A stretch of 64,000 nt of DNA from Microthyrium microscopicum (taxonomy: Eukaryota; Ascomycota; Dothideomycetes; Microthyriales; Microthyriaceae). The notes below the pieces were generated by a model. It did not search any database. It was not told where the DNA came from and saw nothing but the letters and a program-made list of their open reading frames with translations. Of the stretch, positions 1-15,676 are shown piece by piece. Each line of letters opens with the position of its first letter. The stretch's first letter is position 1. Made by a program: the position numbers and the translations under genes. The stretch covers positions 4,431,204 through 4,495,203 of the forward strand of contig MU004231.1 in NCBI GenBank assembly GCA_010405405.1. The letters run 5' to 3'.

Positions 1-2623
1 ATTCCCAAGATGAGGACAAGGGTCCAAAGAAGCCACCAAAGAAAGACGACTCGGAAGACTTTTTCTCTTATGAGGACGAAATTCAGAACGAAGTCAAAGA
101 GCTTGAAGAACAGGTGTCCACTTTGAAATCGGAGAACACTACGCTGAAGAGTGATTTGGCTGCCGCAAAAGAATCCACTGAACAATTATCTCGAGACCTC
201 GAATCTTCCAAGGCTAGCCTTTCTTCGATAAAAGAGGATAAAGCAATGGTCGAGTCGCAGTTGAAGGACCAGGGCCAAAAGCATGCAGGCATAGTCTCTG
301 AACTAGAGATGAAGCTGAAAATTGCAGACAAATCTCTTGCCGATCAATCTGAAGTATCCAAGAAGCATCGAGAAACCCTCAAGGGTCTAGAGAGTCAATT
401 AGCGAAGGCGCAATCCGGGGATTCCAAACAGTCAAAGGACCTCGAATCCAAGATACAACGTCTAGAAAAGGACATTTTAGAAGCAAAAGAGGTTACTGCG
501 CAACAAGAAAAGAGAAATGAGACTCTCAATGGACTCGTCCAGACTCTAAGGAGTCAACTGCAGCAATTCCAACAATCATCAAATGACTTGGAGTCAAATC
601 AGAATGGCACAAATCCAGATGCGGCAAAACCAGTAGAAGCACCAAAAGCTGAGGCGACTAGCACTGCAGCGAAAAAGAAGAAGAACAAGAAGAAGAAGGG
701 AGGCAAAGCAAACAATGAAGCTTCCGCAGAACCTCAAGCTGCCGAAGAAGAAAATGCAACTGTGTCTACCTCATCAAATCCCCCAGAAGTACCCGCTGGT
801 CAGATAGACCTTCTTCAGAAGGAACTTGAGTCTTTACACGCACTTTGTGAAGACAAGGACGCAACTATTACACGGTTGCAATCCAAACTCAGAGATCAGG
901 ACGGCTTGATTGAAGAGATTGAAACTCTTCGCGATGATATGGTTCACGTAGGCCAAGAGCATGTTGAAGGCAAAGACAAGATCAAGGAATTACAGGCAGA
1001 AAAATCTGCTTTGGAGGAGACCATCTCAAAGCTAGAAAAGGAGGTCACCGAACTCAAAACTCATCATGATACACACTCATCAACTACAGAAGCCTATGAA
1101 TCCCTCACTTCTGACTTTCAAAGGCTCAAGAAAAAAGCAGATGCGCTGGAAACAGATCTCGCGGCTGCTCAAAAGCTTGCAGCTTCTCGATTCAAGGATC
1201 TTACTGATCTGAGGGAAGTGCTTCAGAAAGCACAACCAGAGCTACAATCTCTTCGTTCCGAAGTATCAGAACTACGCAAGTCCAAAGAAGAATTCCTCTC
1301 CAAATCCACTGAAGTGCGCAAACTCGAAGGCCGCGAAAAGGACCTACGCAATGAAATCACGCGCTATAAGAAGCAACTGACGGAACGCGACACCGATATG
1401 CGCACTCTTAATGACAAACTCTCCACAGCCAACAACAGCCGACGCGAAACAGAAGACATCCTTCGCAAGGCACAACGCGATCTCAAAACCGCCACCAACG
1501 AGCGCAAAGACGCTCTCGACACCAAAGACCAACTTACCAAAGATCTTTCCAAATCCCAAGAAGATCTCACATCTACCCGCACTCAACTTTCCAAGTTGGA
1601 ATCCCAGCTTGCCAAACTCACCACAGACTCGTCCGCCCTCCGCGATGATCTTACACTCAAAGCTGCCCAGTATGCTAGTGCCCAAAGCCTCATGACCAGC
1701 ATGCAGGATCAAACCCAAGAACTCTCAGCGCAAATGAAAGAAACGAGAGAACGTGCTGAATCACTCGAAGAAGAGCTTGCCGACGCGCACCGACTACTCG
1801 GAGAACGTGGCCGCGAGGCCGAAACCATGCGCCGTCTACTCGCTGATGTTGATGGACGTGCTGAGCTGCGTGTCAAGGATATGCAGGCGCGTCTTGATGC
1901 GGCTGTGGATGAGCGGGATCGTGCTGAAGAACTAGCTAATAGTATGGGCCGCAAACGCGCTAAAGAGCTCGAGGAGCTGCGCGCTCGTGTGCGTACCGCT
2001 GAGACCGCCCTCAAGACTGCTGAAGCACAGAATGAAGAACTCGAGAGCCAGCGTGCTGAACTTGGACGACAGAAGGCGGAGATTGAAGAGCGATCTAAGC
2101 GTGTAGATGGCGAGGTGGCGGAGGTGCGTGAAGCGATGGGGCAATTGCGCGACGCGCTTGATGAGACTGAGCGGACGGCGCGAGCACTCGAGAAGGAGAA
2201 AGCAGACTTGCGCACAACTCTAGACGAGACGACGGGCAAGCTAGAGAAGCTACAGCGCAGTAGCAAGACGCTCAGTGAGGAATTGAAAGCCTTGCAAGCT
2301 CAACATGGCGTGGTGGGAAATACATCACGCAGTTCTCTCGAATCTACACAGTCAATCAATCGATTGACATCACCACCACCGCGCAATACAGGATCGCCAG
2401 CCGCATCGAGTAAGGTTGATTATGTCTATTTGAAGAATGTGCTGTTGCAATTCATGGAGCAAAGGGATAAAAAGCATCAGGTAGCGCTGGTTCCTGTCCT
2501 GGGGATGTTGTTGCATTTTGACAAGTAAGTTCCCTTGAGTCATTATCTAGAGAAAGCCGAAAGCTAACGATATATGCTAGAGCGGATGAGCAAAAGTGGA
2601 TGGCAGCTATCAAGTCTACTTAG
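1..2623 (+). CDS. IMH1: Golgin with C-terminal GRIP domain (IMH1-like), 5' partial
   Basis: The reading frame is open from base 3, so the start lies upstream of the window. Exon 1 ends at 2524, a 56-nt intron (GTAAGT...TAG) spans 2525-2580, and the last exon ends with TAG at 2621-2623. The visible protein is almost entirely heptad-rich coiled coil (E/K/L/Q/R), broken by a Lys/Ala/Pro-rich low-complexity stretch near the KKKKNKKKKGG run. The C-terminus reads YLKNVLLQFMEQ, then VPVLGMLLHFDK, and after splicing ADEQKWMAA, which matches a GRIP domain. GRIP domains bind Arl1-GTP on trans-Golgi membranes, and the yeast Imh1 family tethers endosome-derived vesicles there. Without the splice the domain would stop early, so the intron is well supported. 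A Ser/Thr-rich linker separates coiled coil and GRIP. Confidence 0.9.
2525..2580 (+). other. Intron that completes the GRIP domain
   Basis: GTAAGT donor, a GCTAACG branch-like motif near the 3' end and a TAG acceptor. Splicing removes an in-frame TAA and restores the last residues of the GRIP domain, which carry the conserved C-terminal helix. Confidence 0.85.
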
Positions 2624-3970
2624 CGGGCATTTTATTGGCATTTATGGTGTCTTTGGGTTCCCAGTATCGCGATTTTCTCATTGATATCAATATTAGACAG
2701 TACAAATCGCCCTTATTGTTGACCTCTGGCTCAACGCGCCAGCTGGGTAATCACTACATGAGAAGAATTTTTGAAGAAGCGCTATGCTGAGCAATGCTTG
2801 CCTCGTTGTGCTCCCCGCCTTGGTTATAAAGATGCATTATGGCATTATTCTTGTGCCAATATTCAACGAGCAACTGCTGTACCTCTTCTCTCGTAACCAT
2901 TCTCGTATGGCTAGCCATGATTGTATAATGACCAACAAGCTCTAATTAAGAAAAAAGATTTGGAGGAGCTACGTTTTTGGGGAATAGCGATTTGCTGTAG
3001 GGGCGATTCGGCAGGTGAAATACATGAAGAGGAGAGCAAGAGGTTCCGCCCCATAATGATTAATCGAGCAGGCGCGATGTCCGATATGCTCCTGGAGTCC
3101 TGGTCGTGGAAGGTGCAAAGTACTGCCCATCGAATGCGGTGGGATTTAGAGCAGCTTTTCTTTAAGAAGTGCGATGGGAGACATGATACTTGATGGGAGC
3201 GCGCTATTTATCTCAGCGCCCGGTTGAAGGTCCACCTCAAAATGCCTAGATGAGAAGGCGCCATGTCCGATATGCTCCTGCCTCCTGGTGGTGCACTGGT
3301 GGAAGATGCTCCTTCTTGGTGTCTTGTTTCATACTATTACACTTTTCCTAGGTAGATAATGTCTCATCTATCAAACGAATATGCGCTGAATCTTGTACCT
3401 CTATATTGTACATCTAAGATACTAAGGACTTGTCTCCTGGAAATACCGACAAGACAAAGCTAACATCAATTTCATGCTTACATCCCTCCAACAAATCCCA
3501 CCACGCGGTCCACGCCCCACTGTTGGTTGCGCTCTCTCTGATCTTCCAGACACCAACACACCCCACCATCGGCTCCTGTCTCCTTCTTTCTTTCTCTTCT
3601 TTTCTTTAGTTTCTGTTTCTCTGTGACTTTTCCTGTCTCTTTGCAGTTTCGCTGCCTTCTTCAGATGGTCTTTCTGTTAAATCCTATGTTCAGCCTCCTC
3701 CGGCCTCCAAAGTAGAGCCCGTGCCGAACCCAACGCTTTCCGGGTAGCCAACCAGTTACCAGCCCAAGCATTGTCTCCAGAGCTCCTGAGTCGACCACCA
3801 GCCGCCCATCTCATCGCCTCACCCAGAGCAACCATCCACGACCCAGAGCCGGCACGCCAACCTCTACTTACTGTAACAGCCTGCGCTTTCTTTCTTTCGC
3901 CTTCTGCTAGACACTGTCTTGCTCTTTTCAACATATACCATACTGCAGTCTCACCTGCTAAATACCTACA
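2624..3970. other. Intergenic region with pyrimidine-rich leader of the SR kinase gene
   Basis: No coding region is convincing here. The part at about 3560-3660 is a dense C/T tract (runs of CTTT and TTCT), as is common just upstream of fungal transcription starts, and it probably belongs to the promoter or 5' UTR of the kinase gene. The 18-base string ATGTCCGATATGCTCCTG occurs twice, at 3077 and 3263, suggesting a small local duplication. Confidence 0.5.
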
Positions 3971-6249
<2,279 letters not shown>

Positions 6250-6969
6250 TTGCGACGATGTCATTCCTTGACGAGGAAGAGATAGATGATGACGATGATG
6301 ATGATGGCAAGACACGTTATAATAGTTGATGAGTAAGGAGGAAGCATATCGTCCTTTCACCACGATTTCAGATGCCGCCAAGCGAAGCAAGCGAAGCTGA
6401 AAAAGGATATGAGAGAAAAAAGAGTTGTCAAATGTCTTTTGTGTACTACCTTCTTCCGCTTCTTGTTCTGGATCTGTTTTTTTGATAGACCACATTACTC
6501 ATGAATGATGCTGTGCATGAACTTCAATCACTTTCTGAACAAACATAAAGATTCTTTTGAGATTAGCACTGATTCAAATGCAATGTTAAATATTTTGTGT
6601 CATTGGTTGCATGTTCTCTAGAGCAATGTTATTATTTCTTGATAACAAATAGTTTCTGATCAGGGATCGTGGACACAGGAGTTACATTTTGCAATTTATG
6701 AAAATCGATTGCGAAGTACGATATGATACATTATACTGAAATGAATAATTGACAAGCCTGGAAAGTAGCTTTCCTTTTCTCTATGCCTGAGATGATACCC
6801 CTTTCCGCGCGCCAGAACCAAAAACTCCGCCATGCAAATAAAAGCTATTCGTTTATATACTCGTCCAACAAAATCCCAAACGCCACATCAACATGACCGC
6901 CTCAACCACCATCCCAAGTCTGCGTGCTCTCGTTCATTCTCCAAGACACTCATCGCCTTCGTAGTCTCA
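6250..6969. other. Convergent 3' intergenic region
   Basis: This lies between the tail ends of the SR kinase and the minus-strand C2 gene, so it is mostly 3' UTRs. It holds a short GAT/GAC microsatellite at about 6285-6306 and then A/T-rich sequence. No RNA gene or ORF is supported. Confidence 0.6.
6285..6306. repeat. Short (GAT)n microsatellite
   Basis: Imperfect GAT/GAC trinucleotide run in the presumed 3' UTR of the SR kinase gene. Confidence 0.7.
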
Positions 6970-9900
6970 TCATCCTCTAAACCCCAACAACCGCCGTCCC
7001 CCAACTCGTCTCGCACCATTCCCATCTCCAAGATCAATACTCTGCATCTCCGCACTAATCCGATCAACATCACCGCCCATCCGCGCTCCATACCTAACCA
7101 CACTGCCCCCATCATCCAACGGGATCTTCGCTGGTAACGGAGGCGCGCTTCCTGCTCCATTACTGCCCCATGGCGAGAACTCGTTCTGCGGCGCATACTC
7201 GTTCTGTGGCACATATCCATTCTGAGGCGAGTATTCATTTGTGGGACTAGCGCCCCATGACCCTCTGCTGCGCTCATCAACAGCCATACTTTGAGGACGC
7301 GCAGGTTTCCGTAAACGATTTCGCGTCGAGCGGGGCTCTTCGTAGGGTTCTGGCGCACTACCGTAGACACTATGTCGGGTAGGACGGACATTGGACGCGT
7401 TGCAGGAGACGTTGACTGCGATACTGCTGCTACTTGCGCCTGGGTCTCTTACACCTGGATCTCGACCGCCTAGAGCGCGGGGTCGAATGGTCGCTAGAAT
7501 ACGACGGGGTTGTTGATCGGAGCGGGAGACTGGCTCGGGTGCCCAGGCGGATGGCGGAAGCGTATCGGATGGGTCTTTGGTTGGTGAGGATTTGGGGACT
7601 GGTTCTGGAGCCCAGGAAGTTTCGGGCAGACGGTCCGAGGGGTCGATAACGTTGCCGTGGAAATCTACTATGGGTCCCTGGGGCGCTGAGGCCTTGGCAG
7701 AGGGAGTTGCGGGGTTGAGGACGGCGAAGGAGTCGGGAGAGTAGGCGGAGAATGCGGGACGGCCGTCTGAGGAGATTGGGCGAGGGGACACGGATTTGCG
7801 TGTTGTGGGTGTTCGCGCGGATGGCCGTGGGAGGCGGTCTGTTGAGCTGGGAGTTGTGGGTTTTCGGGGTGAGATGGCGAGGGGCTTGATGAGTGGTATT
7901 GGGTCGTATGATGAGGCATGCATTGAGTGAGGGTGGGATCGCTGCTGCTGGTAGTTATGGTGGCCATTGGGCGAGCTAGAGAGGTTGTGTTCTTGCGAGA
8001 GTGGATGGGGTTTCGTCGGCGAGCTGTTGAGATTGGTGGTAGAGTTGTTCATAGAGTGCGGCGAATAGGGCGGCGAGCAGCCATATGGTGAGCGCTGGAC
8101 TGGAGGATATGTGGGCGTGTGATGTGGCTGATGGCGCGAGTTTCGAGAGTTGGAGCCAGTGGATGATACCGAGTGGTAAGAATCTCGACGATCAGGCGAC
8201 TGTCCATAACGGTCGAGGCCATCACTCATCGGGGTTCTGGGAACTTCCTTCCGAGCTGGAGTTGAAAAGGACTGTTCCTGGGGATATCCATAGGATCTGT
8301 CTTCAGAGAAACCACGATGCCGCTGCAACGCCATGTGATCTGGCTGCGGGTCATGAGATCTGGTACTCTCCGACTGTCGCTGGAAAGATTGATCATCCCG
8401 AAAACTCATTCTATCATCTTCGGGTTGATGATATCTCGACAACGACAACTCGGATCTAGATGTGAGATGCCCACGGACTTGTTTTCTGTTATCGACTGGG
8501 GAATTGGAGAATGAACCCCCCCTTTGCTGGTCTTGAGCTTGCCAGTCGCTATGGTTCTGTCCGTAAACAGGGGACGAGTTCCAATCGTGGTTTCCTGCCG
8601 CAGACAAGGTGTTCCGGTGAGCAGGTGGGGGTGGTGGTGGTGGCTCTTCATGAGGCATATCCTGAAAGTCATCCTGACCGTCATTATGGTAGTTTGACTC
8701 GTTGCGGTACTCCTGACTAATCTCTTCATAGGATCTCAAGCCCACGGGCTGATCAAGTGGTGGCTCATGGTTTGGGATGTACTGGTCGTGCTGGTCTTCA
8801 TACTGTGGTTCCCAGTCATTGTGCGATTGATGAATATAAGGATCAGTTTCAGCGTGGTGGAGCGGAGGGTGGCCAGACTCCAGAGAGGAATGGCGACCTA
8901 AAGCTGCGGACGCTGACTGGGAGTGATCCATCGGGGGCGGTCGATGAGGCTCTGGATAATCATTCCTGGCTTGACTACGTCTTCCTGGGGTACCATCTCG
9001 AGATCTAGTCATTGGTGGCAGTTGAGGCAGAAAGTCCGCGGGATCATTGGGTATTTGATGACCCGATGCGGAAGACACATAACTAGTGTTTTCGTAAGGA
9101 TCATCATGCTGATGATACTCAGCACCAGGTTCAGCTCCATAGTGTTCAGGGCCTTGATCGTCATTGTAATAATCTGGGTGGTCCTGTACAACAGGATCTT
9201 GTTCCTGGTCGTAAAATTGATTAGGGTCGACTGACGGTTGACGATATCTGTCAGCTGGCTGAGGCATGTTATTATTGTATGCCGTTGACCTATGACCGCT
9301 AGTTGTTTGCTCGATTGCTCGAGGTTGAGGAGGCGCTCCAAGCTCCCGTGGTCCAGATGCAAACACCCGCGGGCGTTCAACGGATCCCGGATTTGACGGC
9401 AAAGGTCTCCGCCGAACAGGTGGTGTATTATTCCTTAAGCTTCCTGCTGGGCTTTGTTCGTCTGATGGCATTCTACCGGGCGATTTCTTTGGTATTGGTT
9501 TCTCGGTCTTGGGGCGTGAATCGTAATAGGTGAGTTCGAGTCTGACTTCTCCAGCATAGCGCCCCTTGCACTTGAGGCCTTGCCAGAGTTCATGTTCACC
9601 ACCACCAGGCACAATGATATCCTTGAGATCAACAAAGGCCTCCCCGATCAGCTCCGTTTTCTTTCCTTCATCGAATACGGAGACTTTTAGGGCATAGTAG
9701 TCGGGCGACTCGCGAACGAGAAATCGAAGTTCTTGGTCCCTATTATGAGGTTAGCTAGGCTGCAGCGACGAATACTCGAAAGGCGAACTTACCATCTCGG
9801 TGTTTGCCCACCCCGTTTATCGGGATTTGTCTTTTGGGCCTCCTTGCCCAAGCGTGCGCTACAGTAGGGATCTTGTTTGCCAATGGTGCGTCGATTGGGC

Positions 9901-10016
9901 AGGTTCTTGCCTTTGTCAACAATGCAGACTAGAGTTCCTATCTGAGGTCCGTCCAAGGCCATATCCGCATAGATGCCGGCGGTATGCACCGGAGCGAGTT
10001 TCGATATGGGCGCCAT
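6970..10016 (-). CDS. fic1: C2-domain cytokinesis protein (ingression protein Inn1/Fic1 family)
   Basis: Two exons: 10016-9793 and 9739-6970, joined through a split TGG codon, give 997 aa. Residues from about 15 to 135 form a C2 domain: GTLVCIVDKGKNLPNR, then KQDPYCSARLG, then after the junction WDQELRFLV and ALKVSVFDEGKK, ending in EVRLELTYYDSRP. The rest is disordered, rich in Pro, Ser, Gln, His and Tyr, with a PPPPPPP run and many PxxP motifs that could bind SH3 proteins. Two short internal repeats are visible: a doubled APEPV block, and QNGY/QNEY/QNEF units near the C-terminus. Yeast Inn1 and fission-yeast Fic1 use the C2 domain for plasma-membrane ingression and bind F-BAR/SH3 proteins at the contractile ring. 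The family call rests on the C2 position and the Pro-rich tail. Confidence 0.85.
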
Positions 10017-11680
10017 GGTATAAATATCGAAGATGAGGAATGCGGACGAGATGTCGGAACCGGGAAGGCTTCAACATATACACTCGTTGGAGGGTGTTTG
10101 TGGTATTATTAGGATCGAAAAAGAGTGAATATTCGGCGATTGCACGCAATCATGTCGAATCGAACGCAGAAGGGGGTTTGCGAAAGAATAACCAGGCAAT
10201 TGGGCGAAAGTGTCGTTTAGGGATCCAGGCGGTAGGATTGCTGCGAGGGATTGTTTTTGTCGATGGACTCGTGAAGGAACTTGGAGGTGGTACACAACAA
10301 TAAGGCTAGAGCTAAAGGTAGCTTAGCCCCTGGCTGCTAGCCTCGTCCTGCGCGTGGCTGGTTTGGACTTTGGAAGGAGCCAACGGTGGCTGGTCGCGCC
10401 TTCCTTCTTACGTCACCAAGTCACGTGCACCAACCGAGATCCAGTCAACATCACATTAATCCGCAGTTTGCAGGCATCTTCCCATCAAAGTTATTCTTGT
10501 AACTTATGGTTTGGTTGTTTACCACTTCACGTTGGCCCAGCCCGGATAGTGCTGATGAACACGTAGCCGCCATCCTTACTACCCGCGTTGCGTGCGTCCC
10601 AGATCCCCAGTTCTCATGGAAAGCTGGCACCCATGTGGCTAGCCGCTGGATCCCATAGTGTATCCGTCTCTGCAGCTCTTGCGTGCATAGAACGTGTCGT
10701 ACAAGATAGGTCCCAAATCCTCATTCTTCTGCAGTATCACCATTGAAGATACTTTGACCGGGAGTTGCCACAGCAAGTCAGCGAAGCCGTTGGTCGTGCG
10801 ACAGCCTTTTGGGTCTGTGCCGGTATAGGTGGACATTGTGGAGTACCCGACGGGTACTTATTATGTATCTTCGTCGTCTGGGAGAAGAGAGGAATACACC
10901 AGCCTCCATGTCTGGTCCCCGAGGTCAGTTCGACGTTGTTGTACCTGTGAAGCTGTGATGGAGGTCGGAAACCAGTCCAGTTTGCAGAGAAGCGGTTGGC
11001 TCTCGACTTCATTCTTTAGTATGGTGTTACAAAAAATGATAAGCAAACCTACAACCTCCCAATGCAATCTCCTCAACTTTGGTACTCATTGTTGTCCTTC
11101 GCAGAGGCAGTAAGTGGAGTTCGAAATATCTGGTCGAAGTGTTACATGTATGCCATTAACTCTTGGATACTCTAGTTGTGTTGGAATATCTTTAATTCAC
11201 CAATCAATCCGTTGACACTGTTGAATAAATTTAAAGTATAACATGTGATTAGATCAAGAGTGCTCTAATGCAACAATTGTTCTATTATTGCTGATATAAA
11301 ATGGGTGGAGGAGACACGGAACAATCCTCATACCGTATCCTGGAATCCACGCAACCTCCAGATTGCCACCATCACCAAACCATCACAGCAACAACCTCAA
11401 CATCATCAACCTCGTCCAAAATATTCCATCTGGGTCGCGCCTACTGTCAGGCAACTTTCCCTCACGTACCAAGAGCCAATATCTTCAACGCGATCGTCTT
11501 CGCCATTATCTCAGACTGACCTTCCCGTGCGAGCATGAATTGTTCGTCGAGTCATCAATTTCAGCCGTCAAGGCTCCACGGCTTGTGAGGATGCTCCAGA
11601 AAAGAGCATGGAGATGATAAGCAAAATCTAACTACGCGAAACCTTGATATCAGCATCTGCATCACTGAATCTGCATCACC
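10017..11680. other. Divergent intergenic region
   Basis: Separates the divergent fic1-like gene and the 11681 gene and must carry both promoters. A GATATAAAATG element near 11291 is TATA-like but lies almost 390 bases before the next start. No ORF here has a domain, an ATG in good context plus splice logic, or consistent coding character. Confidence 0.5.
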
Positions 11681-12818
11681 ATGGCCCCTCCTGTGGTAAG
11701 CAAATAACCTGATATTGCCATGTTTTGTCGGGCTTCCCGTCCACTCAACAATCTGGTGTTTTGTTGTTATATAACGATGCCGTGGATACGTTGATTGACT
11801 ACTAATTTATGCGTTTTTTCAGACGCCGAATCCGCGTCGTTTCTTGCTCAATAACCGTGAAAATGGACGTCCAAAATCTACCCAAAGGACACCTTTCCAA
11901 CCATCAGCTCTACGCAATGCAACCCCAGCAACGCCAATTCAGCCAAGGACTGAGGAGTCTATCAGAACACAGGACCAGACTCGACTCAAACAATTCGCAC
12001 AGACGCCCAAGTTCGTTTCTCAAGCCACTAGGACCGCCGAAAAAGCTCAATCGCATACCATCAAACCTCCACCAGCTTTGCAACGATTGGAATCTCTTGA
12101 TAGTGATGGAGATGCCATCCAAGAGCTTTCACAAGACCAAACCAGTGATCCCTTGCTAGAGTCTCATCGAGCGGATGGCCATGAAGAAGAAATGCTTTTT
12201 GACATTTACCAACCAACAAATCACTTACCACCACAAAGCGACTCTCCAGTAGCCAAACGTCGCCGAATTTCTCACGACTCAATCGAGCCAATGCAAATCG
12301 AGGGCAGGACGACTTCTCCCCCGAGTTCTCCTCCACTACTTGGCGGATTGAACTCTGTCAAAAGATTTCTGCCAAGGACGACTATCAATTCTACGGTTGA
12401 TTCCACTCCCATCTCTCACCGACCATCATTTGTTCTACCCGCAACTTCACCTGATACCAAAGATGTAGATCCTCTTCCATCCCACTTTTCACCACATCGA
12501 AAATCACAGCATCTGATTCAAGGCGGTCTTGCGGATACAATGCGCGCCCATATCATAGACTTGACAGCTGGTAGCGCCCATTCGCATTCTCATCGACCCA
12601 GTACCTGGAAGTTCCATGTATCGGAAGCGAATGCACTGCCATCCATGGCACTTGTCAAAGGAACTATGGAGAATGGCAGGGAGGAGCATCTTCTTTTGGC
12701 CAGTCAAGGCTACTTGGTCAAATCTGGTGATACGATATCCGTAAAAGGAATCAATTGGGAAGTAGAATTACAAGATAGGAAGTGGATCGTGTGTATTGAC
12801 TGGAAGGTTGAGAGATGA
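11681..12818 (+). CDS. Unrecognised 336-aa protein with disordered N-terminus and compact C-terminal domain
   Basis: Exon 1 is only 15 nt (11681-11695, MAPPV), followed by an intron ending at 11822 and exon 2 from 11823 to 12818. The start in a CACCATGG context and the in-frame junction (MAPPV-TPNPRRFLL) support the model. Residues up to about 260 are polar and disordered, rich in Ser, Thr, Pro and Gln, with a basic KRRRIS motif that could be a nuclear localisation signal. The last 70 or so residues alternate hydrophobic and charged residues (WKFHVSEA, MALVKGTM, VSVKGI-like ISVKGINWEVEL, WIVCIDWKVER), as expected of a small beta-rich fold, perhaps OB-like. I recognise no family. The nuclear role is an inference from the basic motif only. 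Confidence 0.72.
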
Positions 12819-13661
12819 AGTCAGACCAGTTGGCATTCCTACAAACGAGGTTGGTAGGCAAAGCCGAACTCTGTCAATCCATCCAATTATCTGCTGAACC
12901 ACAGCTCCATGCTTGTCATCATGGTACCATTTTTGTGAAAGCGTTCCCGGGCTAGGCACGGTGCTCGGTGTTGAGCCTCTGATGTGCCGAAACCGCTCCG
13001 ACGAAAATGCAAGGATACGATACAACAAGCAGCGATCATCCTTAGCAGTTCTTCTTCAAGCAATCTTTATTTTGAACAATGAAGATAATATATCTCTGGT
13101 AGTAATATCAAAATACTTCAGATGGACCTAAAGAAGGACTAGGGGTTGGTAGACAAGCGGTACTATATATCGGAGCAGTAAAGCAGTAAGAGTAACCGGC
13201 GGTGTATCAGGCTGAACCCACATATGCCAACTCCAACATGTCGATCTTTGGGACGAATCCGCATTCAAGAATCTCTAGACCATGCAGCGGAAACCAATCC
13301 ATGGCGCTGCCAGGGTGCAGTTCGCGCTGCCTTTTGAGCTAAGTTCAACAAATTGCCACTATTTGCCATGCATACTACTGCAGGTTGTGGAAACAATGAC
13401 AGCAATTGGACTACAAAAACATGTTATATGAGCATTTGTCTGTCCAGGTGTGGGATTTACAAAGCCCAAAAATACTCTACATACTCGTTCTTTCCTAAAG
13501 TCAAGGTAACTAACGATATAACACCACTCCCACGTTGTGACACCTCAAGGATCCAACTTTCTACTCCGATTCATAATTGAACCCGCCAAAACAAATTATA
13601 CTTCCGGCGGACCTTGTCCACGAGGAATATCAGTACTGGTGTACACCTCACAAATCACACA
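12819..13661. other. Intergenic region before the MFS gene
   Basis: 3' UTR of the upstream gene and promoter of the transporter. The small ORFs here are shadows or chance frames. No RNA gene or repeat was seen. Confidence 0.5.
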
Positions 13662-15556
13662 ATGGCTCGCTTTGGCAAACCAAAGCACCCGCCAGTATCA
13701 TGGTCCGAACTACCTCACAAAGACCAACTCCTCCTCCTCATCCTCGCCCGGTTCTCGGAGCCACTCACAATGTCATCCATTAGATCCTACATGTACTACC
13801 AGCTAAAATCATTTGACCAAACCCAGTCCGATGCCGCCATATCAAGTCAAGCTGGCTACATGACATCGATATTCATGTTTGCACAGTTCTTGACAGCATT
13901 CTGGTGGGGAAGAGCGGCAGACTCGGAGTACTTGGGACGAAAACGGGTGCTCTTGATCGGATTGATTGGCACAGGGATTAGTGCGATTGGCTTTGGGTTC
14001 AGTACTAGCTTCTGGATGGCCATGGGTTTTAGGATGATCGGTGGTATGTTGAATGGGAATGTTGGTGTTATGCGGACTGTAAGTTGATCCTGAACTGTTG
14101 ACATGTTCTTGGGCTAATTGATGGTAGATGGTTTCTGAGATGATCAAGGAGAAGAAGTAAGAATCGTCAGCACGTTTATGCTTGGGAGGATACTAATTCG
14201 CGACAGATATCAATCGAGAGCTTTCATGCTTATGCCGATGACAGGAAACATTGGGCAAATTATAGGGCCAATAATAGGAGGATTTCTGGCTGACCCGGTC
14301 TCCAACTATCCAGGATTGTTCGGCAAGAATTCGTTCTTTGGAGGAGATAATGGAGTTCAATGGATGATCCACTATCCATATGCTCTACCAAACCTACTGA
14401 GCGCATGTTTCCTGATAGGATCGGGATTAATTGTGCTCCTGGCTCTCAAAGAGGTAAGAAGCTCTGCAGAATATTCATAAGCACGTACTGACCGCTTTAG
14501 ACCCATCCTGTTCTCAAGGAGCGACCAGATTGGGGTATCGAACTTCGCAAACTGATCATGAAAAAAGTCTTCAAACGCCAGGAACAGGATATGAAATATA
14601 TGCCAGTCCCAACCGACGAGTCAGCCTTCAACCCATTCACACCCGAGGTAGAGTTACAAGAGACTCCAGTCTCCTCGCCCACAAGGATAGCACCACGACC
14701 ACCAGTAATTCGCAAAAAGACGCCACAGAAGCTTCCCTTCCGCCGTATCTTCACTCGAAATGTTGTGCTCACTCTCTTATCTCGTGGACTACTGGCCATG
14801 CACGTTGGAACATTCAACAACTTGTGGTACATATTCCTTTCTACGCCACGCGATCCTGAATCCAATAGCGGATCTAGTGGCTTCCGCTTCAACGGCGGTC
14901 TCGGACTTCCTCCTAATAGGATCGGAATCGTACTGAGCATCATTGGCGGCCTCGGCATCGCAATGCAGCTGATTATATATCCGTCTACATCACAACGATT
15001 CGGCACTATGATCTGTTATAGAGCGTCTCTGGTATTCTTTCCGGTCGCTTACTTCCTGGCTCCTTTCCTTGTGTTGCTACCAAGCAGTTCTCTCCCACCA
15101 CTTCCTGCGTCAGGCTTCATCATCTGGACTGGCATTCTTTCCGTTCTATTTATATGGATTTTCGCCAAAACATTCGCCATGCCGAGCGCTGTCATCCTCG
15201 TCAACAACTGCTGTCCTCATCCGTCCGTTCTCAGTACCATTCACGGTATCTCGCAATCTGTGGCTTCGGGAATGCGTATGTTGGGTCCGGTGATGGGTGG
15301 CTGGGGTTTCGCATTGGCGTTGCAGATCAGACTAGTCATATTCCCATTTTGGACCATCATGGTCTTATCAGCGCTCGCGGTAGTCTTCAGTCTAGCTCTC
15401 ACTGAAGGTGACGGACATGAGGTCAAACTAGAAGGCGAAGAGGAGGAATTCGAAGAAGCCGAGAAAGATGCCGCAGAAGCCAATGATGTTGAGGTAGCTA
15501 CCGATGAGGCTTCGAAGCGCGATGGTCTGGGCTTGAAGGATGTACATACACCTTAG
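13662..15556 (+). CDS. Major facilitator superfamily transporter (YCR023C / ZIFL-like, DHA1 type)
   Basis: Four exons, 13662-14078, 14128-14156, 14207-14453 and 14501-15556, give 582 aa. The second exon is only 29 nt but keeps the frame (RT-MVSEMIKEKK-YQSRAF). The start is the ATG giving MARFGKPKHPPVSW; the open frame upstream has no ATG. The first transmembrane region carries LILARFSEPLTMSSIRSYMYYQL, the loop after helix 2 the MFS motif A-like WGRAADSEYLGRKRVLLIGL, and a third region RSGxRxxxLMPMTGNIGQIIGPIIGG-like helix is typical of drug:H+ antiporters. A long cytoplasmic loop follows (about 235-320), then six more helices and an acidic tail. Fungal homologues are annotated as vacuolar or plasma-membrane MFS proteins of unknown substrate; plant ZIFL relatives affect zinc tolerance. 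Confidence 0.9.
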
Positions 15557-15676
15557 TGTGTAACCAAAAGGCTTTATAACGCATTTCACGGCGATGATTA
15601 TGAGGATGCATTTCGGGTGTTTAGTTTGAACATTTATCTAGGTTCAATCGGCATCAGCTGTGAATAATACTGCAAA

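Noticed and set aside
1709-2266. 185-codon Ser/Arg-rich frame on the minus strand
   Set aside because: Antisense shadow of the coiled-coil golgin, whose codon bias opens the opposite frame.
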